NCBI GenBank assembly: GCA_964429465.1
Contig: CAYSCA010000084.1
Coordinates: 1 to 13,393, forward strand
Length of the DNA stretch: 13,393 bases
Reading direction: 5' to 3'
From: Ferrovibrio sp964429465
GTDB taxonomy: Bacteria > Pseudomonadota > Alphaproteobacteria > Ferrovibrionales > Ferrovibrionaceae
Below, piece by piece: positions 1-5,589 of this stretch (position 1 is its first letter; each line of letters begins with the position of its first letter). The position numbers and the translations under genes are program-made. Below the pieces are notes generated by a model. That model saw only the letters and a list, made by a program, of their open reading frames with translations. It did not search any database and was not told where the DNA came from.

Positions 1-934
1 GCAGCCGCACCAGCGCTTTTGCGTCCTCAATGGAATCGTTGACGCCCTTGAGCATCACATATTCGAAGGTGATGCGGCGCGCATTGCTGAGCCCCGGATA
101 TTCGGCGCAGGCCTGCAGCAGCTCCTTGATCGGATACTTTTTATTGATCGGCACGATCACGTCGCGGATCTCGTCGCGCACGGCATGCAGGCTGATCGCG
201 AGATTGACGCCGAGCTCCTCGCCGCAGCGCCTGATCATCGGCACCACGCCGGCGGTGCTCAGCGTGATGCGGCGCTTGGAGATCGCGATGCCCTCGTTGT
301 CCATGACGATCTTCAGCGCCTTGGCGACGGCATCGAAATTGTACAGCGGCTCGCCCATGCCCATCATCACGATGTTGGACAGCATGCGGCCTTCCGGCGG
401 CGAGGGCCATTCGTTCAGATGGTCGCGCGCCAGCATCACCTGGCCGACGATCTCGCCGGCGGTCAGGTTGCGCACCAGCTTCATCGTGCCGGTATGGCAG
501 AATTTGCAGGTGAGTGTGCAGCCGACCTGCGACGAGACGCAGAGCGCGCCGCGGTCTTCCTCCGGGATATGCACGCATTCGGCTTCTTCGCCATCGGCGA
601 ATTTCAGCAGCCACTTGCGCGTGCCGTCGGTGCTCTGCAGGTCGCGGCTGGCAGCCGGGCGTCCGACGCCGAACCGCTCGGCCAGTCTCTCGCGCAGTTC
701 CTTCGCCAGCGTCGTCATCTCGGCGAAGTCGCGGCTGCCGCGGTAATAAATCCAGTGCCAGAGCTGGTTGGCGCGCATCTTCGCGGCCTTTTCCGCCACC
801 AGGCCGGATTCGACCAGGGCAGCCGCCAGTTCGGCGCGGGTGAGCCCGACCAGCTCGGCGCGGGTATCGGCCGCCGGTGCAGGCCGGCGCTGGCCGGTCG
901 CGAATTCGGGAACGATGGCGGCGACAGAGCTCAC
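1..934 (-). CDS. rlmN: Dual-specificity 23S rRNA/tRNA adenine-C2 methyltransferase RlmN (3' end outside window)
   Basis: Radical-SAM methyltransferase that methylates C2 of A2503 in 23S rRNA and, in studied relatives, A37 of some tRNAs; cytoplasmic. The window holds 311 codons. The cluster cysteines are C139, C143 and C146 in GCTLTCKFCHTGT, the family's CxxxCxxC signature. MMGMGEPLYNF and the stretch RRITLSTAGVVP follow, and the visible part ends in YVMLKGVNDS plus about a dozen residues. Roughly 60-70 C-terminal residues, including the second catalytic cysteine expected near the end, lie beyond the left edge. The start is taken as GTG at 934-932. It overlaps the TGA of the upstream ialB gene (GTGA), and the reading frame gives a plausible RlmN N-terminal domain from there. 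The overlap suggests translational coupling in an ialB-rlmN operon. Family assignment is firm; the exact start is less so. Confidence 0.95.
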   Translation of the reverse strand, partial: MSSVAAIVPEFATGQRRPAPAADTRAELVGLTRAELAAALVESGLVAEKAAKMRANQLWHWIYYRGSRDFAEMTTLAKELRERLAERFGVGRPAASRDLQSTDGTRKWLLKFADGEEAECVHIPEEDRGALCVSSQVGCTLTCKFCHTGTMKLVRNLTAGEIVGQVMLARDHLNEWPSPPEGRMLSNIVMMGMGEPLYNFDAVAKALKIVMDNEGIAISKRRITLSTAGVVPMIRRCGEELGVNLAISLHAVRDEIRDVIVPINKKYPIKELLQACAEYPGLSNARRITFEYVMLKGVNDSIEDAKALVRL

Positions 935-1524
935 GAAGTGCCGCCCGTCATGTGGCAGGCCTTGTCGATGGCGTGCAGGGCGGCGGTGAAACCGTTCAGG
1001 TCATAGGTGTCGGTCGTCTTGGTGCCGCGGGTCGACTCGCCCTTCACCACCAGCTTGTTGCCCTTGCGCAAAGCCTCGACCAGCTTCTGGTCGGTGGCGG
1101 CATCGGCGGCCCAGGCCGCCTCCTCATGGGTGAACATCTCGATGCTGGTACTGGCGATGGTCGCGGTGGCCGGCAGGCCCTCCTTGAGCGGATAGCCGAA
1201 ATAGATGCTGACCTCGTTGCGGATCTTTTCCTTCGGCTTGTGCGTCACCAGGATGTAGATCTCGCCGCGCTTGGCGCCGGCCGGCTCTTTCTTCTCCGGC
1301 TGGGAATGCAGGTAGCAGAGCTTGACCCCCTTGTCGGTATGCTCGTAGGCGTCCCAGTTCTGGAAGCTGCCGATCCGTTTGGTTTCGCTTTTCGCGGCGG
1401 TCTGGGCGGACTGCTTCTTCTGCGCGAATGCATCGCCGGCGGGTGCCAGCCAGGCCAGGCCGAGGGAAAGGGAGAGCGAAGCGAGCAGCAGGGCTGCCGG
1501 TTTTAGAGCCATCTTGTCGGTCAT
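931..1524 (-). CDS. Invasion-associated locus B (IalB) family secreted protein
   Basis: Predicted periplasmic or secreted protein of 197 residues in the IalB family (PF06776). The family is widespread in alphaproteobacteria, including non-pathogens, and its biochemical role is not settled; the name comes from Bartonella. Residues 1-34 form a signal peptide: a short basic start, a Leu/Ala-rich core, and an AFA-Q cleavage site after residue 34. The mature part has the family pattern of a WD motif near residue 57, KLCYLH near 70, and the strand stretch GEIYILVTHKP. Two cysteines, C70 and C190, could pair in the oxidising periplasm. The frame stays open upstream to 1593, but ATG 1524 puts the signal peptide at the N-terminus; ATG at 1512 is also possible. 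Neither has a strong Shine-Dalgarno. It is divergent from the ECF sigma gene and overlaps rlmN downstream. Confidence 0.85.
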   Translation of the reverse strand: MTDKMALKPAALLLASLSLSLGLAWLAPAGDAFAQKKQSAQTAAKSETKRIGSFQNWDAYEHTDKGVKLCYLHSQPEKKEPAGAKRGEIYILVTHKPKEKIRNEVSIYFGYPLKEGLPATATIASTSIEMFTHEEAAWAADAATDQKLVEALRKGNKLVVKGESTRGTKTTDTYDLNGFTAALHAIDKACHMTGGTS

Positions 1525-1538
1525 GGCCGGAACATAGC

Positions 1539-1604
1539 CGCGCAAAGCCGCGATTTCCACCCCGGATTCTCCGGCCTGCGCCGACTCGCGCAAATCCGCG
1601 ACTT
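1539..1604. promoter_or_regulatory. Pair of 18-bp direct repeats in the ialB/ECF-sigma divergent gap
   Basis: Two near-identical 18-base units, CGCGCAAAgCCGCGAtTT at 1539-1556 and CGCGCAAAtCCGCGAcTT at 1587-1604, match at 16 of 18 positions and start 48 bases apart. They lie in the only gap between the divergently transcribed ialB and sigma genes, where both promoters must sit. That placement fits a tandem regulator site, but no regulator family is recognised. No clear -35/-10 pair or ECF11-type promoter was found. Chance duplication in GC-rich DNA remains possible. Confidence 0.35.
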
Positions 1605-1666
1605 TTGATCGCTAAGCCTTTGACGCGGCTTGCCGGCCGCAGCCCGCTTCGCGCAGATTGCTGAAG

Positions 1667-2221
1667 ATGGATCGGGAGGAGCAGGCGGCGCTGATGCGGC
1701 GCGTGGCAGAGGCCGGCGACCGCGCCGCCTTCGCCGCCCTGTACGAGCATTTCGCGCCGCGCCTGAAGGCCTACATGATGCGGCTCGGCGCCGCCGAGGA
1801 TCTCGCCGAGGAACTGGCGCAGGAGACGCTGGTCACGGCCTGGCGCCGCGCCGCCTCTTTCGATCCCGCGCAGGCCGGCCTCGCCACCTGGCTGTTCACC
1901 ATCGCGCGCAACAGGCGCATCGACCGCCTGCGCCGTGAGCGCCGCCCGGCGGTCGATCCCGCCGATCCCGCGCTGGTGCCCGACCCGGAACCGCCGCCGG
2001 ATCGCGGCCTCGATGCGGCGCAGGCCGAAGCGCGCCTGCGCACCGCATTGGCAAGCCTGCCGGCAGAGCAGACCCGCCTGCTCGAACTGGCCTTTTTCCA
2101 GGACCTGTCGCATCGCGACATCGCGGCGCGGGAAAACCTGCCGCTGGGCACGGTGAAGTCGCGCATCCGGCTGGCGCTGGCGCGGCTGAAGGCGGCGCTG
2201 GGCGAGGCCGGCGGAATTTAA
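1667..2221 (+). CDS. ECF RNA polymerase sigma factor, ECF11/RpoE-like
   Basis: Extracytoplasmic-function sigma factor of 184 residues (187 if TTG at 1658 is used). Numbered from that TTG, region 2 spans about 24-96, with LAEELAQETLVTAW (residues 49-62) and the -10 recognition stretch TWLFTIARNRRIDRLRRERR (77-96). A Pro/Asp-rich linker follows. Region 4 spans about 124-183, ending in the helix-turn-helix SHRDIAARENLPLGTVKSRI (151-170). The linker DPADPALVPDPEPPPD and the region 4 sequence resemble alphaproteobacterial RpoE of the ECF11 group, which drives singlet-oxygen responses in Rhodobacter under the zinc anti-sigma ChrR. The group call is from remembered family pattern, not a search. No ChrR-like gene follows; the next gene encodes a PAS protein. 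ATG 1667 is preferred over TTG 1658, but neither has a convincing ribosome site. Confidence 0.88.
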   Translation: MDREEQAALMRRVAEAGDRAAFAALYEHFAPRLKAYMMRLGAAEDLAEELAQETLVTAWRRAASFDPAQAGLATWLFTIARNRRIDRLRRERRPAVDPADPALVPDPEPPPDRGLDAAQAEARLRTALASLPAEQTRLLELAFFQDLSHRDIAARENLPLGTVKSRIRLALARLKAALGEAGGI

Positions 2222-2246
2222 ACGGGGGACTTCTGCGATATTTCGC

Positions 2247-2266
2247 TGCCGGGCGATTCCCCGGCA
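2247..2266. terminator. GC-rich stem-loop after the sigma gene, no U-tract
   Basis: A perfect 7-bp stem (TGCCGGG / CCCGGCA) closes a 6-base loop, 25 bases after the sigma stop codon. No T-run follows, so it is at best a weak intrinsic terminator. It could instead be an mRNA-stabilising hairpin or a structured site. It separates the sigma gene from the PAS_5 gene. Confidence 0.35.
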
Positions 2267-2278
2267 AGTTGTAAGTCA

Positions 2279-2321
2279 TTGAATCTGAAATTCAACTACC
2301 TGACTGTTGATTCACATGTGA
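2279..2321. promoter_or_regulatory. AT-richer leader with two palindromes before the PAS_5 gene
   Basis: Two palindromes stand out in a stretch clearly richer in A+T than its surroundings. TTGAAT-CTGAA-ATTCAA occupies 2279-2295. TCACATGTGA, a perfect 10-base palindrome, occupies 2312-2321 and extends with one mismatch pair into a 16-base near-palindrome. This looks like an operator/promoter region for the PAS_5 gene and argues for a start downstream of it. It does not match the FNR/FixK (TTGAT-N4-ATCAA) or CRP (TGTGA-N6-TCACA) patterns, and no clean -10/-35 pair was recognised. Confidence 0.35.
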
Positions 2322-2356
2322 TTCGTTTCGTTCACCCGCTTTCCCTCTGTAGTTCC

Positions 2357-2932
2357 GTGACGTCTGGTTTGTCCCTCCCCTTTGCCGATGATCGTATCCT
2401 CCTCAATCTGGCGGCCTATTGGTCGGCCAAGCGCGGCGGCGAGCGGCTGCCGCCGCGGCGCGCCATCGACCCGCTCGACATGCCGCGCCGCCTGCTGCCC
2501 TATCTGGCGCTGGCGGAACCGACCGGCGAGGACAGGACGGTCCGCTTCCGCCTGCTCGGCACCGAGCTGGTCCAGCGCGCCGGCCGCGACAATACCGGCC
2601 GGACCAGCGCCGAGATCATGCAGGGCGGCTATCGCGAGCATATCGAAAAGCTCTATGCGACGGTGATCGCCGAAGGCCGGCCGCTCTATGCCGAGAGCAC
2701 GCGGGTCTGGGCCGAGGAGGGTGCCGGACGGGTGCGGCGCCTGCTGCTGCCGGTCACCGCCGACGACCTCACCGGCCGCGTCGCCTTCGTGCTCTCGGCG
2801 CAGAGCTGGAACACTGCGCCGGACAGCGGCGGCCGCCAGCCATCGCTGCCGCGCCAGAAGCTGATCGCCGTCGAGGCGATGGAGAAGGGCGTGCTGCAGG
2901 CCACCTTCCGCGGCCTGTTCGAGGCGCCTTAG
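2357..2932 (+). CDS. PAS_5 family (PF07310) PAS-domain protein
   Basis: Protein of 191 residues from the GTG at 2357. It matches the alphaproteobacterial PAS_5 family: LLNLAAYWSAKRGGERLPPR, then the DPLDMPRRLLPYLALAE segment, then FRLLGTELVQRAGRDNTGR. These form a single PAS-like fold over about residues 15-150. There is no histidine kinase, GGDEF or HTH domain attached, so the output partner is unknown. Such proteins are assumed to be sensors, but ligands are not established. The frame is open upstream to a TTG at 2279 and passes a GTG at 2318. Those would add residues unlike the family start and would overlap the palindromic AT-richer leader, so 2357 is preferred; no start has a good Shine-Dalgarno. 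It ends at TAG 2932, convergent with the hydroxylase gene. Confidence 0.75.
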   Translation: MTSGLSLPFADDRILLNLAAYWSAKRGGERLPPRRAIDPLDMPRRLLPYLALAEPTGEDRTVRFRLLGTELVQRAGRDNTGRTSAEIMQGGYREHIEKLYATVIAEGRPLYAESTRVWAEEGAGRVRRLLLPVTADDLTGRVAFVLSAQSWNTAPDSGGRQPSLPRQKLIAVEAMEKGVLQATFRGLFEAP

Positions 2933-2951
2933 GCCGACAGCAGATACTGAC

Positions 2952-3041
2952 AAAATGGGATCCCGGCTCTCGCAAAAGCTCGGCCGGGTGACACGTAATT
3001 TTTAAAGTCGTCACCCGGGCTTGACCCGGGGTCCCATTTTT
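2952..3041. repeat. Head-to-head pair of REP-like elements forming a long inverted repeat
   Basis: The left arm starts AAAATGGGATCCCGG (2952-2966) and ends CCGGGTGAC (2984-2992). The right arm starts GTCACCCGG (3010-3018) and ends GGGGTCCCATTTTT (3028-3041). Read on the opposite strand, the right arm is the same kind of element (AAAATGGGACCCCGGG...CCCGGGTGAC), so two related units face each other around an AT-rich centre with a TTTTTAAA core. The gap lies between the convergent PAS_5 and hydroxylase genes, so the folded RNA would serve as a bidirectional terminator on either strand. Elements of this look are common between genes in alphaproteobacteria. Confidence 0.7.
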
Positions 3042-3058
3042 CTTGCTTCGTCTTTGAG

Positions 3059-3970
3059 CTATTCCGCCGGTGCGGCCTGCTGCGTCGACTTCCACGCCGC
3101 GCGCAGCTTCTCCGATGTCGTGCCCTGGCCGTCAGGACGCCAGCCGGGCGGCCCGAAGACATAGCCAAATGCTTCCCGTAAGGACGTCGCGCGGCGCAGG
3201 TCGCGGCCGATCTCGACCCATTCATGGAAGGCGATGCGCAGCGGATTGAAGCTGCCCAGATTCTTCACGATCCCGTAGCGGCAGGGTTCGGCATCGTCTT
3301 CGGCCGCGAAGGTGCCGAACAGCCTGTCCCAGATGATGAAGATGCCGGCATAGTTACGGTCGAGATAGCGCGGGTTGGTCGCATGATGCACGCGGTGATG
3401 CGAGGGTGTGTTGAACACGGCTTCGATCCAGCGCGGCAGGCGTTTCACCTGCTCGGTATGGATCCAGAACTGGTAGACCAGGCTGACGCCCTTCTGGAAC
3501 ACGATCAGCCCCGGCGGAAAGCCGAGCAGCGCCAGCGGCAGCCACAGGATCCAGGTCAGCGCGAGATTGCCGGTCCAGGTCTGCCGCAAAGCGGTCGAGA
3601 GATTGTAATGCTGCGAGGAATGGTGGTTCACATGCGCCGCCCACCAGATGCGATGCTCGTGGCTCAGGCGGTGGAACCAGTAATAGACGAAGTCCTCGGC
3701 AAACAGCAGCAAAGCCCAGGTCCACCAGGTGAGCGGCAGGTCGAGCAGGCGCCATTGATGCACCGCCTGCAGGCTCCACCAGATCACGCCGGCAAAGGCG
3801 ATCCCCTGCACCAGGTTGATCAGCCCCATGATCAGCGATGCCGCCGTGTCCTGCAGTTCATAGGCCGGATGTTTGCGCCAGCGCGCCACCAGCACTTCCA
3901 GTACGGCGAGCGCGACGAAGGCGGGAATCGCCATCACCACCGGATCGGGAAGGCCGCTGCCGCCGGTCAT
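3059..3970 (-). CDS. Sterol desaturase / fatty acid hydroxylase family membrane di-iron enzyme
   Basis: Integral membrane oxygenase of 303 residues in the fatty acid hydroxylase superfamily (PF04116), which hydroxylates or desaturates lipid or sterol-like substrates at a di-iron site. Hydrophobic segments lie at about 11-28, 45-65, 79-95, 134-150 and 155-170. The histidine clusters are H100-xxx-H104 (HRLSH), H113-xx-H116-H117 (HVNHH) and H192-xx-H195-H196 (HRVHH), with H171 in WIHTEQ as a further candidate ligand. All expected ligands are present, so it should be active. The substrate cannot be read from sequence; family members act on sterols, fatty acids, carotenoids or ether lipids. Its ATG overlaps the TGA of the small upstream gene (ATGA), suggesting co-translation. 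It converges on the PAS_5 gene across the inverted repeat. Confidence 0.9.
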   Translation of the reverse strand: MTGGSGLPDPVVMAIPAFVALAVLEVLVARWRKHPAYELQDTAASLIMGLINLVQGIAFAGVIWWSLQAVHQWRLLDLPLTWWTWALLLFAEDFVYYWFHRLSHEHRIWWAAHVNHHSSQHYNLSTALRQTWTGNLALTWILWLPLALLGFPPGLIVFQKGVSLVYQFWIHTEQVKRLPRWIEAVFNTPSHHRVHHATNPRYLDRNYAGIFIIWDRLFGTFAAEDDAEPCRYGIVKNLGSFNPLRIAFHEWVEIGRDLRRATSLREAFGYVFGPPGWRPDGQGTTSEKLRAAWKSTQQAAPAE

Positions 3971-4386
3971 GCCGCCTCGCGCAGATAGCGCTGCCAGGTC
4001 GCGGCGACTTCGGGCGCCAGCCGCAGCGTGAAATCGGGATGCGTGAAGGCGGCGGTGGTGATCTTCACCGCCATGCTGCCGCCCGCCTGCGGCGCCAGGG
4101 TGACCGAGCGGATATCCTCGGGCGCCAGCCGCCGCATGCTCAGCCGGGCGCCGCTGACGAAGACCACGGCGATCTGCCCGGCGGCATCGCGGGCCAGCGC
4201 GGCATCGCCGTCGGTCGACACCGCAATCTCGCCGGCCTGGAAGCCGGCCTCCGGCGCCGACAGCACGGCCGCCGCGTCATCCGCCGCCGCAATCGCCGCG
4301 CGGCGCCGGCCGCCGGTCAGCCAGACCAGCGTCAGGATCAGCGCAATGCCGCCAAGCGGCAGGACGGGATTGATGGGCAGGTCCAT
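3967..4386 (-). CDS. Small membrane-anchored protein of unknown function
   Basis: Not recognised. It is a 139-residue protein with one N-terminal hydrophobic helix (about residues 8-23, PVLPLGGIALILTLVWL) followed by GGRRR, which by the positive-inside rule puts the rest of the chain in the cytoplasm. The soluble part (about 30-139) is Ala-rich. It reads as alternating strands (GEIAVSTDGDAALARD, GQIAVVFVSGARLSMRRL, MAVKITTAAFTHP) closing with a helix that contains WQRYL, which might be a small beta-rich fold of PH-like type; that is only a guess. Its stop overlaps the start of the hydroxylase gene by 4 bases, so the two are probably co-translated and may function together at the membrane. The start has no strong Shine-Dalgarno, but no better start is visible. 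Confidence 0.65.
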   Translation of the reverse strand: MDLPINPVLPLGGIALILTLVWLTGGRRRAAIAAADDAAAVLSAPEAGFQAGEIAVSTDGDAALARDAAGQIAVVFVSGARLSMRRLAPEDIRSVTLAPQAGGSMAVKITTAAFTHPDFTLRLAPEVAATWQRYLREAA

Positions 4387-4440
4387 GGCGGAAGTATGCC
4401 CGCTTTCCCTGCATCGTCCAGCAGGACGACGGTGTCGCGC

Positions 4441-4470
4441 CCCCGGCTCTCGCAGATGCTCGGCGGGGCG
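4441..4470. repeat. Degenerate copy of the REP-like repeat also at 2961-2990
   Basis: This 30-base stretch aligns without gaps to 2961-2990 with 25 of 30 bases identical. Both share CCCGGCTCTCGCA followed by GCTCGGC and a G-run. Here it can form a short CCCCG/CGGGG stem. It sits four bases beyond the EamA stop codon on the minus strand, between that gene and the small unknown gene. That is the usual position for an intergenic repeat acting as a 3' stem-loop. Two copies in one window imply a family dispersed through the genome. Confidence 0.55.
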
Positions 4471-4474
4471 GCGG

Positions 4475-5362
4475 TCACGGTTTCCGCTTCGGCCAGCGCA
4501 CCAGCACCAGCAGGTTGCCGGACAGGATCAGCGCCAGCCCCGCCATGACGCGCGGCGTCCAGTGGTAATCCTCGGCGAAGGTCGAGATGCCGAGCGCCAC
4601 CACCGGATAGAGCAGCGAGGAATAGGCGGCGCGATCCGGTCCGATGCGCCCCAGCAGGGTGAGGTAGCAGCCGAAGCCGAAGATCGAGCCGATCACCGCC
4701 AGATAGAGCAGCGAGCCGATATAGACCGGGGCGGCATCGAACAGCCATGGCTGCCCGGTCGCCAGCACATACAGCGAAATGGCCACCGCGCCATAGGCCA
4801 TGCCCCAGGCGTTGCTCTGCAGGATCGGCAGGCCGTTCATCTGGTTCTTCGCCGACAGCATGTTGCCCAGCGAGGCCGAATAGGTGCCGAGCAGGCAGAG
4901 CAGCAGGCCCCAGCTGGCGCCGCTGGCCGCATCGAAGGCCAGGATGTCGGTCCAGAAGATGACGCAGATGCCGATCAGGCCGAACAGGGCGCCGATGGCG
5001 ACGCGGCGGTCGATGCCGCGGCGGAAGAACAGCGCGCCATTGATCATGTTCATCGGCACGATCAGCGAGAAGACCACGGCGACGAGGCCTGACGGCAGAT
5101 ACTGGCTGCCATGATAGATGAGCAGGAAATTCGTGCAGAACAGCGTCACGCCCATGATCGCGATGGCGGCATGCTGGCGCGGCGCGAAGCGCAGGGTCAG
5201 GCCGCGCGCCAGGCACCAGGCGAACAGGATGGCCGCGGCCAGCCAGAAGCGGTAGGCGACCGAGACCGCAGGCGGCACCAGCCCGAGCTGCAGCTTCACC
5301 GGCAGCCAGGTGGCACCCCAGATCAGCACGATGCCGACATACAGCAGCAGGGTTTTCTGCAT
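4475..5362 (-). CDS. EamA-family (DMT superfamily) permease
   Basis: Inner-membrane transporter of 295 residues with about ten hydrophobic helices in two EamA repeats, roughly residues 5-137 and 150-289. This is the standard length for the drug/metabolite transporter superfamily. Typical features are WGATWLPVK in helix 1, AYRFWLAAAILF in helix 2, and GSIFGFGCYLTLLGRIGPDR with SSLLYPVVALG in the second half. Members export or import amino acids, nucleosides or other small metabolites; the substrate cannot be inferred. The ATG at 5362 is preceded by GAAAG at short spacing. It is divergent from sppA and may head a minus-strand unit with the small unknown gene and the hydroxylase. The repeat at 4441-4470 lies directly after its stop and may separate expression. 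Confidence 0.9.
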   Translation of the reverse strand: MQKTLLLYVGIVLIWGATWLPVKLQLGLVPPAVSVAYRFWLAAAILFAWCLARGLTLRFAPRQHAAIAIMGVTLFCTNFLLIYHGSQYLPSGLVAVVFSLIVPMNMINGALFFRRGIDRRVAIGALFGLIGICVIFWTDILAFDAASGASWGLLLCLLGTYSASLGNMLSAKNQMNGLPILQSNAWGMAYGAVAISLYVLATGQPWLFDAAPVYIGSLLYLAVIGSIFGFGCYLTLLGRIGPDRAAYSSLLYPVVALGISTFAEDYHWTPRVMAGLALILSGNLLVLVRWPKRKP

Positions 5363-5450
5363 TGTCTTTCAGGAGGCGGAATTGTCGCCCGCTGCTTACG
5401 CTGTGCCGCGGGGCCGGGCAATCGTGACAATGATGGCAATCGCAATCAGG

Positions 5451-5547
5451 CCCTCACCCTCCCATTGACCTGGGCGAGGGAAGTCATGCCCTCTCCCGCT
5501 TGCGGGAGAGGGAGGGCCCCGGCCCGAAGGGACGGGAGGGTGAGGGG
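5451..5547. repeat. Nested inverted repeat (REP-like element)
   Basis: A perfect 13-base outer inverted repeat, CCCTCACCCTCCC (5451-5463) and its complement (5534-5546), encloses a very stable hairpin. In that hairpin CCCTCTCCCGC (5489-5499) pairs with GCGGGAGAGGG (5502-5512) across a TT. Elements with this CCCTCTCCCGC/GCGGGAGAGGG core are familiar intergenic repeats in many proteobacterial genomes. It fills most of the 227-base gap between the divergent EamA and sppA starts. The rest (5363-5450 and 5548-5589) shows no gene and no clear promoter. Confidence 0.7.
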
Positions 5548-5589
5548 CCATCCCTTGGCAATCCTCCGCCCGCCGCTTAGTTTACCGCC

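Noticed and set aside
1606..1640. TGATCG upstream of the sigma gene as an ECF11-type autoregulatory promoter
   Set aside because: The -35-like element is imperfect, and no TAAGA-type -10 is found about 18 bases downstream.
2247..2266. Hairpin after the sigma gene as a riboswitch or thermosensor
   Set aside because: It is only a single 7-bp stem without further conserved-looking structure; an ordinary stem-loop is enough.
5382..5468. A 28-codon plus-strand frame starting TTG behind a perfect AGGAGG (5371-5376)
   Set aside because: The composition is not protein-like and it runs into the repeat at 5451. The AGGAGG is probably coincidental on the strand opposite the EamA leader.
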